Shown here one piece after another: positions 57,374-64,000 of a stretch of DNA of 64,000 bases. Each line of letters begins with the position of its first letter. The first letter of the stretch is position 1. Source of the stretch: Alistipes sp. UBA934 (GTDB lineage Bacteria > Bacteroidota > Bacteroidia > Bacteroidales > Rikenellaceae); assembly GCA_002293535.1 (NCBI GenBank), contig DBDK01000008.1, positions 1-64,000 of the forward strand, written 5' to 3'. Under the pieces are notes generated by a model that saw only the letters and a program-made list of their open reading frames with translations, searched no databases and was not told the origin of the DNA. The position numbers and the translations under genes are program-made.

Positions 57374-59479
57374 CTACTTTTTTGTCGTAATCAGAACTAC
57401 ACCGTTGGCACCGCGCGAACCATAAATACTCGTTGCGCCGGCGTCCTTAAGTACGGTTACGGAAGCCACATCGCTCGGATTAAGGTATGCATTGGCATCG
57501 GCAAAGCTATTTATCTGCACCCCGTCGATAAGAACCAACGCTTCGACCTTGGCATTAATCGAACCAATACCGCGCACAACCAGCAGATCATCAACGAATT
57601 GTACTCCAGGGATACGTCCCTGCAGATAGTTCTTCAGGTCAGAATAGGCATAGGCACCCTCCATATCTACCTGACTGACAGAGGATGTGTTGTTTTTGCG
57701 GGAAACCTGACCATAGCCAACTTCGAGCTTCTCATTGCCTTTTTTCTGCGAATTTTTCGTCGTTACAACCGTCACACCATTTTGTCCGCGCTCGCCGTAA
57801 CGCTCAACTGCGTCTTCACCTGTCAGATATACAAGCGATTCTGCCTCGAATTTGCCCTTATCACCGATATATTCCTGCCACTGGGTTGCATTCATCTCGC
57901 GACCATCGACAATGAACAGTCGCATATCGGCAGGATTTTTCGTCGTGATACTGATCACGCCATCAGCTGCCTTGGAACCATATTTTTCCACTGCCGACGC
58001 CTCTTTCAGAACGTCGATGTATTCGATCTGCTCAGGAATTAGCTGGTCGATGTCTGCCTGCGTAGCCTCCTGACCATCAATAATATATAGTGGTTTCTTA
58101 CCAGACAGGTTGTAGGCCTCGATATCCTCTTGCTGAGTCTGCCCGTCGTCATTTTTGAGCACAAAGTCGATCGGCAGAACGTAATAAACAGGCACAGCCT
58201 TACCATTCATTTTGCCCGGAAACCAGTTGGGCGACGTGTTTATCACGCGCACAACCTCGTCCGAAAGCAACGGCGAGGGCGAAGAAAGAGTCTCGACATT
58301 GGCCACAGTACCATCGTTTCCAACGACATACTTCACCACGACTTTACCCTGAATGTTCTGATCCATAGCTTCTTGCGGGTAGTGTATCTGCGACATTACC
58401 CAATTGCGGAACTTCATCAAATCGCCACCCTGGAACGTGGGCATCTCTTCGGCCGTATATACCGGCTCCTGAGGCTGTTGGGGAGTTTCGGCAACTGTTT
58501 TAGCCGGAGTCTGGTATACTTTAGCGATTTCACCCTCTAATTGTTCGAGCTCTTGGGGCTCTGCGAGAGTTTCAATCGGTTCGGGCGCGCCGACAAGTAC
58601 GATTTCAGGTGCACGGTGCGTGAAACTAAACAAGGCTAACATTCCAACTGCGATGGGCAACACTCCCGCCGCCCGCAGCCAGCTTAACTTACTGTGTTTC
58701 AAATTAGTTTTCATCATTTCAAATCTTTTTTTAGTGAGTGAATTACCCAGACCGGTGGAGATTTCCGGAATTACCCCAAAGACCTGGCGAAAAATTGTGG
58801 GAAGATAGATATCGATAGGACAACCTGCCGCAAGTGTGTCGCTATCTGCTTGAAATTCGTGCACTTCGTCCAGCAGACGCGACGCCCACCAAACAGCCGG
58901 CGAGAACCAAAAAATCGCCTTGAGGGTCTCCATCACGATCTTTTCGGCCGAATGGTGATGGCGAATATGGCTACCCTCGTGAGTGATAATCTGGTGCAAT
59001 TCGGTAGTCGAAGTAGTGGAAGAAGCGTAAACGGTTGATAAAAAGGAGAATGGAGCAGTAATATCACCGCTGAGTGCGATAGTACGGCCATCGATTTTGT
59101 GGATTTCAGCACGGCGTCTTATGCCTGCAATTTTAATGGTTTGATGAATCATCATCGCCACAAGTAGCAGCGTGCCAGCCACATAGAGTGTCCAAAGAGC
59201 TATTTTCAACCAATCTATCGGCACGACAATGGCATCAGCAACCGGAACAGGCATTTGAACGGCAGGTCGCGACACTATATTAATAGGTATCTGGATCGGC
59301 GCGCTCTGCCAAACAGGGATTTCAAGCGCAGGAATTGCCGCCGCAAAAACCAGCGAACCAAGCAAAAATCCACGCGCCGCGCCGAACGACACACGACCGT
59401 GAAGCACTGTGCGATAGAACGTTACAAAAAGCGCACTACACGCTACGACGCCCAAAACGTATTCCAAGACCTCTTTCAT
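57374..59479 (-). CDS. BlaR1-like M56 peptidase fused to TonB domain and three plug-like repeats
   Basis: 701 residues from the ATG at 59479 (MKEVLEYVLGVVACSALFVT); an ATG at 59521 is also in frame. About four membrane helices surround a zinc peptidase core with HEGSH (residues 167-171) and WWASRLLDEVHEFQAD. A Pro/Gln-rich linker leads to a TonB C-terminal domain (about 345-450; GKVVVKYVVGNDGTVANVET). Then come three repeats like the SusC plug domain: KKPLYIIDGQEATQ...YGSKAADGVISI, LFIVDGREMNAT...YGERGQNGVTVV, and LVLIDGVQINSF...IYGSRGANGVVLI. The upstream blaI overlaps it by 44 bp. It is most likely a sensor that cleaves BlaI when the envelope or an outer-membrane transporter signals; the signal is unknown. 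Confidence 0.85.
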   Translation of the reverse strand: MKEVLEYVLGVVACSALFVTFYRTVLHGRVSFGAARGFLLGSLVFAAAIPALEIPVWQSAPIQIPINIVSRPAVQMPVPVADAIVVPIDWLKIALWTLYVAGTLLLVAMMIHQTIKIAGIRRRAEIHKIDGRTIALSGDITAPFSFLSTVYASSTTSTTELHQIITHEGSHIRHHHSAEKIVMETLKAIFWFSPAVWWASRLLDEVHEFQADSDTLAAGCPIDIYLPTIFRQVFGVIPEISTGLGNSLTKKRFEMMKTNLKHSKLSWLRAAGVLPIAVGMLALFSFTHRAPEIVLVGAPEPIETLAEPQELEQLEGEIAKVYQTPAKTVAETPQQPQEPVYTAEEMPTFQGGDLMKFRNWVMSQIHYPQEAMDQNIQGKVVVKYVVGNDGTVANVETLSSPSPLLSDEVVRVINTSPNWFPGKMNGKAVPVYYVLPIDFVLKNDDGQTQQEDIEAYNLSGKKPLYIIDGQEATQADIDQLIPEQIEYIDVLKEASAVEKYGSKAADGVISITTKNPADMRLFIVDGREMNATQWQEYIGDKGKFEAESLVYLTGEDAVERYGERGQNGVTVVTTKNSQKKGNEKLEVGYGQVSRKNNTSSVSQVDMEGAYAYSDLKNYLQGRIPGVQFVDDLLVVRGIGSINAKVEALVLIDGVQINSFADANAYLNPSDVASVTVLKDAGATSIYGSRGANGVVLITTKK

Positions 59480-59873
59480 TTTTCGGATTTTTAGTTTGTT
59501 GTTCGTTTTTAAGATCCTCAAGGATACCGATTATACGATCGAAATCCTTCAACGACACATTGTCGCGTTGTGTGAAAAACGACACCATCTGAACGAGCGA
59601 ACCGTCAAAAAAGTTGCCCAACACGCCATTCATATAGTGCTCGGTGTACTCCTCGCGGCTAACCACGGGATGGTATTCGTGGGTTTTTCCATAAGCCGTA
59701 TGGCTGGCGAAACCCTTCTTTTCAAGGATGCGGACAATGGTCGAAACCGTGTTGTAAGCGGGTTTAGGCACGGGCATCGCATCCAAAATGTCGTGCACCA
59801 TCGCTTTGCCTTTCTGCCAGAGGATCTGCATAATGTCCAACTCGGCACGTGTCAGTTCTTTAATGTTTGCCAT
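59436..59873 (-). CDS. BlaI/MecI/CopY-family transcriptional repressor
   Basis: 145 residues. The winged helix is KELTRAELDIMQILWQKGKA, MVHDILDAMPVPKPAYNTVS and TIVRILEKKGFASHTAYGKT; the C-terminal dimer part follows (YHPVVSREEYTEHYMNGVLG). BlaI repressors are cut by BlaR1-type peptidases. The gene overlaps the M56 gene downstream, giving a sensor-repressor pair. Upstream there is an array of AACTAA-N4-TTAGTT boxes over its own promoter, so it probably represses itself. The extreme C-terminus (ERGLGIRFGRRSV) lies in the overlap. Confidence 0.92.
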   Translation of the reverse strand: MANIKELTRAELDIMQILWQKGKAMVHDILDAMPVPKPAYNTVSTIVRILEKKGFASHTAYGKTHEYHPVVSREEYTEHYMNGVLGNFFDGSLVQMVSFFTQRDNVSLKDFDRIIGILEDLKNEQQTKNPKNERGLGIRFGRRSV

Positions 59874-59874
59874 T

Positions 59875-59953
59875 TTAGTTTTATAACTAATGGTTTAGTT
59901 TTACGACACAAAGATATAACTAATATTTTAGTTTTGCAACTAATTATTCAGTT
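59875..59953. promoter_or_regulatory. Operator array of blaI (AACTAA-N4-TTAGTT boxes)
   Basis: Two clusters of overlapping palindromic boxes. Left: TTAGTT-TTAT-AACTAA (59875-59890), sharing its right half with AACTAA-TGGT-TTAGTT (59885-59900). Right: AACTAA-TATT-TTAGTT (59918-59933), TTAGTT-TTGC-AACTAA (59928-59943) and AACTAA-TTAT-TCAGTT (59938-59953). They flank the -7 element at 59909-59916. This is the layout of a cooperative BlaI operator. Confidence 0.75.
59909..59916 (-). promoter_or_regulatory. -7 element (TATCTTTG) of blaI-blaR
   Basis: It matches TAnnTTTG on the minus strand between the two operator clusters; bound repressor would cover both sides of the start site near 59902. Confidence 0.65.
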
Positions 59954-59995
59954 ATTTTTATTTTTTGTGATTATTGTCGGAACGCCGACTGTGAT

Positions 59996-60400
59996 TTATT
60001 TTTGTCCGCCGAGCTGGCAGGCGAGTGCAGAGAATTGTTCGGGCGAAAGTTGAACGCGAGGACGGTGAAAATCCACGTCCGCCTCGCTGTCGATCGGGAT
60101 CAGGTGGATGTGGACGTGTGGGACTTCGAGGCCTAAAACTACTACAGCAACACGCTTACAATCAACGACTTGCTTGATACGAACAGCAACCTTTTTTGCA
60201 AAAACCATCATTGCGCCGAGCGTATCGTCATCCAGATCGAAGATATAGTCCAGCTCCTTATCCGCAACGAATTTAGGAACAACGAGTGTGTGGCCTGCTG
60301 CCAGCGGATTGATGTCCAAAAAAGCATAAAACCGCTCATCTTCAGCCACTTTGTAGCTGGGAATCTCGCCATCGATGATTCGCGTAAAAATTGTTGCCAT
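59996..60400 (-). CDS. HIT-family nucleotide hydrolase/transferase
   Basis: 134 residues. MATIFTRIIDGEIPSYKVAE and FYAFLDINPLAAGHTLVVPK are classic HINT features. The His triad lies in LEVPHVHIHLIPI. HIT proteins split AMP from lysine or other adenylated compounds. The gene is read with the small membrane-anchored gene upstream (5-bp gap) and the (p)ppGpp synthetase before that. Confidence 0.94.
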   Translation of the reverse strand: MATIFTRIIDGEIPSYKVAEDERFYAFLDINPLAAGHTLVVPKFVADKELDYIFDLDDDTLGAMMVFAKKVAVRIKQVVDCKRVAVVVLGLEVPHVHIHLIPIDSEADVDFHRPRVQLSPEQFSALACQLGGQK

Positions 60401-60405
60401 AGCAA

Positions 60406-60783
60406 TTAATTATATTTACGAGTAAGGATTTCAGCCTCGATGACGGCACGACACAGATCGAACTCCTCGCCCAGAATCTCGCCCAGTGGAGATTCAGGTG
60501 CAAGCCCGTCAGTCGGCGCAACGGCCGGTATAGCATCAGGAGAAATTGGAACTCGACGGGCACTTTCCTCAGCATTATACTGATTCTCAAGACTATAATA
60601 ATCGGCTGAAGTGGATTCCGGCTCGATCTCAGGCATATCAAAACGCGACGTAGCATTGGGGCTGGGGTTTGTTCCAGCTTCGGACTCGGCCTCACGCGCG
60701 CGTTTCCTAATCGACTGCACAGCGGAAAAAACCAAACCGGCCACTGCGATCAATCCGGCGATCCAATCAAAATTATCTTCCAT
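60406..60783 (-). CDS. Small hypothetical protein with N-terminal membrane helix
   Basis: 125 residues. One N-terminal hydrophobic segment (WIAGLIAVAGLVFSAVQSI) is followed by a basic patch (RKRARE). Then comes a long Pro/Ser/Glu-rich, probably disordered part and a short helical end (GEEFDLCRAVIEAEILTRKY). It resembles small Bacteroidota membrane proteins found between relA/spoT and HIT genes; no function is known. The gaps to both neighbours are 2-5 bp, so it is part of the operon. Confidence 0.7.
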   Translation of the reverse strand: MEDNFDWIAGLIAVAGLVFSAVQSIRKRAREAESEAGTNPSPNATSRFDMPEIEPESTSADYYSLENQYNAEESARRVPISPDAIPAVAPTDGLAPESPLGEILGEEFDLCRAVIEAEILTRKYN

Positions 60784-60785
60784 AA

Positions 60786-62960
60786 CTATCGACTGCGTTG
60801 GGCCTTATCAACCCCTTTTATCTTTTTTATCTTGGTTATCAAATCGTTAAGAGCGCTGGTACTGGCAACATAGAGGCTGATTTCGCCTTCGAAAATGCCG
60901 TCGTGACTCTGTATTTTAAGTTCCCGGATGTTGATGCCCAACTCACCGGTAATCACGCCGACCAGGTCGAGCAGAATGCCGATGCGGTCGATACCCTGCA
61001 CGGAAACAATTGACAGAAAGGACATTGCCTTGTGGCTCGACCAGCGAATTCCCGTCACGATATTTTCACCGTGCTGCGAAGCAAGGCGCGTCAGCTCATT
61101 ACAGGAGGTCTTATGTACAATGATTTTGCCAGTCGCAGGGTCACGATAGCCGGTCACATCATCGCCCGGAATTGGGATGCAACACTCGGCAATCTCCAGT
61201 TCGTCGGCAGGGGTGTCGGTTTCGCTGTGGTCTCCCCCACCCTGAAATAATGTCCAGAATTTCAGGTACTTACTTGCAGAGTTTTGGCGCAAAATCTCCT
61301 GTAAACCGTCGAGTGAAATCGTTCCCGCACCGAGATTTTTATAAAATTCATCCTTTGTTGGACTGTTGTACGCCGGTAATAATTTACGAAAAACGCGTGC
61401 ACTCGGAGCTATGCCTAACTCGGTCATCCGCGCCTCGAACAACGCCCTACCACGCTCGACATTACCCTGAGTGCTCTTGCGTAAATAATTCTTAATGTGC
61501 TGTTTAGCCTTAGTGGTCACCACGTGGTCAAGCCATTCGGCCGTAGGCTTGGCGCTCTTGGATGTGAGTACCTCGATCTGATCGCCACTCTTGAGCGTGG
61601 TATAAATCGACTCGATCTTGTGGTTGATCTTGGCGCCTATCGCACTGGCTCCCAGCTTACTGTGAATGTCATAGGCAAAGTCGAGCACCGTGGCATCCTT
61701 CTGCAATCGGCGACTCTCGCCCTTTGGCGTAAACACCACAATTTCAGCAGTATATAGCGATTTTTGGAAGTTGTCAAGAAAATCGACCGCATTTTCGGTG
61801 GGGCTACTGAGAGCATCGCGAATCCGGCCCAACCACGCATCGAACCGTTCGTCGCCCGCGGGGTCATCCTCCGAGGCCTCCCTGTGTTTCCAGTGGGCAG
61901 CTACGCCACGCTCGGCCACATCGTTCATCCTCTCTGAGCGGATCTGCACCTCCACCCACAACCCTTCCGGGCCCATAACCGTAGTGTGAAGTGCCTCGTA
62001 ACCATTTGGTTTCGGGAAAGTTATCCAGTCACGCAAGCGATCGGGCCTCGAAGGATAGAGGTCGGTCACCAACTCGTAAATGTACCAACACTGGGTCTTT
62101 TCGGGAATTACGGGCGAAGGCTTGAAGACGATGCGCACGGCAAAAAGATCGTAGATCTCCTCGAACGAGATCTGCTTCGACTGCATCTTGCGCCACACCG
62201 AATATACACTTTTGATCCTCTCGGATATCTCAAAATCGACACTGTTCTCGCGCAACTTGGCAACGATCGGCTCGTCGAAACGCTCCATCACCTTAGCGCG
62301 TTTCTTTTTCGCAGCCTCCAGTTTACCCTCTATTTCGGCATATTGGTCTGGGAATCTATACTTTAAACTGAGATCTTCGAGTTCCGACTTAATGGCGTGC
62401 AACCCAAGGCGGTATGCCAACGGGGCGAACAGGAAGAGGGTTTCGCTGGTGATCTTGATCTGTTTTTCGCGCGGCATAGACCCCAGCGTGCGCATATTGT
62501 GCAGACGGTCAGCGATTTTGATCAGGATAACACGCACGTCGTCAAGCAGCGTGAGCAACATCTTGCGGAACGATTCAGCCTGTTCGGAGGTATCGGCATT
62601 GAACACGCCCGAAATCTTGGTAAGCCCATCGACCATCGACGCGATTTTGGGCGTAAACATCCGCGAAATATCCTCCACGGTGAGGTCGGTGTCCTCTACA
62701 ACGTCGTGCAGCAGCGAGGCCACAACGCTCTTGACCCCCAAGCCGATCTCATCGACGCAGATGCGCGCAACGGCTATTGGATGGGTTATGTACGGCTCGC
62801 CGGAACGTCGCCTGACACCCTTGTGGGCTTCCTTGGCGACGCTGAACGCACGCCGGATAAGTGCCCAATCGTCCTCGGAGCGGCAGATTTTCTCGCACGC
62901 GGCGAGCAATCCGTCGAACCGTTCGGCAATCAGTTTCTCATCCTGCGGCGTGTATTCCAT
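60786..62960 (-). CDS. Bifunctional (p)ppGpp synthetase/hydrolase (RelA/SpoT homologue)
   Basis: 724 residues. The N-terminal HD hydrolase domain has ASLLHDVVEDTDLTVEDISR (His 85, Asp 86, ED) and KIADRLHNMRTL. The synthetase domain follows with VQIRSERMNDVAERGVAAHW. The TGS domain is at FTPKGESRRLQKDATVLDFA, and the C-terminal ACT domain is at IVSVQGIDRIGILLDLVGVI. With both catalytic halves intact it is the long bifunctional Rsh that makes and degrades the alarmone. The presence of a DksA-like gene in this window fits a working stringent response. First gene of a unit with the small membrane protein and HIT genes. Confidence 0.95.
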   Translation of the reverse strand: MEYTPQDEKLIAERFDGLLAACEKICRSEDDWALIRRAFSVAKEAHKGVRRRSGEPYITHPIAVARICVDEIGLGVKSVVASLLHDVVEDTDLTVEDISRMFTPKIASMVDGLTKISGVFNADTSEQAESFRKMLLTLLDDVRVILIKIADRLHNMRTLGSMPREKQIKITSETLFLFAPLAYRLGLHAIKSELEDLSLKYRFPDQYAEIEGKLEAAKKKRAKVMERFDEPIVAKLRENSVDFEISERIKSVYSVWRKMQSKQISFEEIYDLFAVRIVFKPSPVIPEKTQCWYIYELVTDLYPSRPDRLRDWITFPKPNGYEALHTTVMGPEGLWVEVQIRSERMNDVAERGVAAHWKHREASEDDPAGDERFDAWLGRIRDALSSPTENAVDFLDNFQKSLYTAEIVVFTPKGESRRLQKDATVLDFAYDIHSKLGASAIGAKINHKIESIYTTLKSGDQIEVLTSKSAKPTAEWLDHVVTTKAKQHIKNYLRKSTQGNVERGRALFEARMTELGIAPSARVFRKLLPAYNSPTKDEFYKNLGAGTISLDGLQEILRQNSASKYLKFWTLFQGGGDHSETDTPADELEIAECCIPIPGDDVTGYRDPATGKIIVHKTSCNELTRLASQHGENIVTGIRWSSHKAMSFLSIVSVQGIDRIGILLDLVGVITGELGINIRELKIQSHDGIFEGEISLYVASTSALNDLITKIKKIKGVDKAQRSR

Positions 62961-62984
62961 ATAAATCGCTGGCGGAGTTCCGCC

Positions 62985-64000
62985 TTAGTCTTCAGCCTCC
63001 TCCGATTTTTTTGAAGCTTTTTTTGGCGCCGCTTCTTTTGCCGTGGCGCTCATCGCCTCGCACACCTTGGCTTCGATTTCGGCCTGCAATGCGATGTCAT
63101 TGATAAGTAACTCTTTAGTGGCATCTCTACCCTGTCCCAATTTGCGGTCACCGAACGAGTACCACGAGCCGCTCTTCTTGATGATATCGTTATCTACTGC
63201 CAAATCAAGCACTTCGCCCACACGAGAGATACCCTCGCCGTACATAATGTCGAACTCGGCGCGACGGAACGGAGGAGCGACCTTGTTCTTGACCACCTTG
63301 ACCTTGGTGAGATTACCCAGCACGTCATCGCCGTCCTTGATGGCAGTCGATTTGCGAATGTCGATTCGCACGGAAGCATAGAATTTCAGAGCGTTACCAC
63401 CGGTCGTGGTTTCGGGATTACCATAAGCAACGCCGATCTTGTCGCGCAACTGGTTGATAAAGATACAGACCGTCTTAGTTTTGGCAATGGAAGCGGTGAG
63501 TTTACGCAACGCCTGACTCATAAGCCTTGCCTGAAGACCCATTTTGCTCTCGCCCATATCGCCCTCGATCTCGGCCTTGGGCGTGAGAGCGGCCACAGAG
63601 TCGATAACCACAATGTCAATGGCACCGGAACGGATCAGGCTATCGGCAATTTCCAGCGCCTGTTCACCATTGTCGGGCTGCGAGATGAGCAGATTTTCTA
63701 TGTCGATACCTAATTTTTGAGCGTAGTAGCTGTCGAAGGCGTGCTCGGCGTCAATGAAAGCGGCGATACCACCGGCCTTCTGTGCTTGAGCAATGGCGTG
63801 CAGCGCAAGGGTGGTTTTACCCGAAGACTCAGGGCCGTAAATCTCTACTACTCTACCCTTTGGATAGCCACCGACACCCAGCGCAATGTCCAACGTAAGC
63901 GAGCCGGAGGGGATGACGGCCACCTGTTCGACAGTGGTATTGTCCATCTTCATAATGGAACCCTTGCCGAAATCTTTTTCTATTTTCTGCATCACGGCGC
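62985..64000 (-). CDS. recA: Recombinase RecA (5' end outside window)
   Basis: The reading frame runs off the window edge; the last codons seen upstream are Ala-Val before MQKIEKDFGKGSIMKMDNTT, so the GTG/ATG there are internal and about 25-30 N-terminal residues are missing. Walker A GPESSGKTTLALHAIAQAQ, IDAEHAFDSYYAQKLGID, Walker B IDIVVIDSVAALTPKAEIEG and loop L2 GGNALKFYASVRIDIRKS are present. The tail is acidic with Lys/Ala repeats (KKASKKSEEAED). It carries out strand exchange and LexA-type co-protease activity. It is 24 bp ahead of the (p)ppGpp synthetase gene on the same strand. Confidence 0.97.
   Translation of the reverse strand, partial: AVMQKIEKDFGKGSIMKMDNTTVEQVAVIPSGSLTLDIALGVGGYPKGRVVEIYGPESSGKTTLALHAIAQAQKAGGIAAFIDAEHAFDSYYAQKLGIDIENLLISQPDNGEQALEIADSLIRSGAIDIVVIDSVAALTPKAEIEGDMGESKMGLQARLMSQALRKLTASIAKTKTVCIFINQLRDKIGVAYGNPETTTGGNALKFYASVRIDIRKSTAIKDGDDVLGNLTKVKVVKNKVAPPFRRAEFDIMYGEGISRVGEVLDLAVDNDIIKKSGSWYSFGDRKLGQGRDATKELLINDIALQAEIEAKVCEAMSATAKEAAPKKASKKSEEAED

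Noticed and set aside
1..64000. CRISPR array or DGR reverse transcriptase inside the window
   Set aside because: No regularly spaced short repeats and no reverse transcriptase motif (YxDD with its flanks) were seen in any plausible reading frame. If a reverse transcriptase serves the cassettes it lies outside.

Overview
The window is about 64 kb of chromosome from a member of the Bacteroidota, most likely Bacteroidales. Evidence: FimA/Mfa1-FimB/Mfa2 type fimbrial lipoproteins, a SusC-like plug module fused to a BlaR-type sensor, a 286-residue RpoD typical of the phylum, and many promoters of the TAnnTTTG (-7) / TTTG (-33) class. Genus cannot be fixed from sequence alone; an Alistipes/Rikenellaceae-like gut organism is an inference. 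Both ends cut genes: a fimbrillin-like adhesin at the left and recA at the right.

Layout. 1-8.6 kb: a minus-strand fimbrial locus (Mfa1-like subunit, Mfa2/fimbrillin hybrid, then a promoter lying between two 26-bp inverted repeats, a small unknown protein, DUF3575, DUF3868, FimB/Mfa2 lipoprotein, and a large adhesin whose C-terminus is a FISUMP/C-type-lectin-like domain). 8.6-9.9 kb: msrA and two gene remnants. 9.9-16.9 kb: an accessory island (AbiEi/AbiEii, DUF2971, unknowns, YdeI, double GNAT, cysteine hydrolase, tyrosine recombinase) ending at a tRNA-Lys whose 3' end is duplicated. 17-20.7 kb: carboxynorspermidine dehydrogenase, nspC and a cysteate/threonine-synthase-like gene. 20.8-22.2 kb: two copies of an unusual structured cassette flanking a secreted protein. 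22.2-33.5 kb: rpoD, degP, metK, typA, a glycosyltransferase, pyrC, tRNA-Leu and tRNA-Val, DUF3127, FKBP, agmatinase family, pdxB, followed by a third cassette. 33.8-48 kb: ubiA-type prenyltransferase, lepA, truA, dksA-like gene, ileS, and an arginine cluster (GNAT, argG, argC, argD, argB) interrupted by a porin on the other strand. 48-64 kb: XRE regulator, FAD oxidoreductase, M48 peptidase, periplasmic-binding protein, exonuclease, dnaN, nucleoside phosphorylase, glmM, blaR/blaI, HIT, (p)ppGpp synthetase, recA.

The most interesting signal is a family of three cassettes (20792-21160, 21823-22192, 33506-33838). Each has a roughly 150-nt structured leader, then a copy of the variable C-terminal segment of a FISUMP/C-type-lectin domain rich in AAC codons, then a trailer that base-pairs with the leader through two long-range helices with compensatory changes. 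The adhesin at the left edge carries the same segment in its proper place, cut by the window border. The arrangement looks like stand-alone template RNAs, or archived variable regions, of a diversity-generating system acting in trans. No reverse transcriptase is present in this window, so that function is inference; the repeat family, its pairing and the homology are directly visible.
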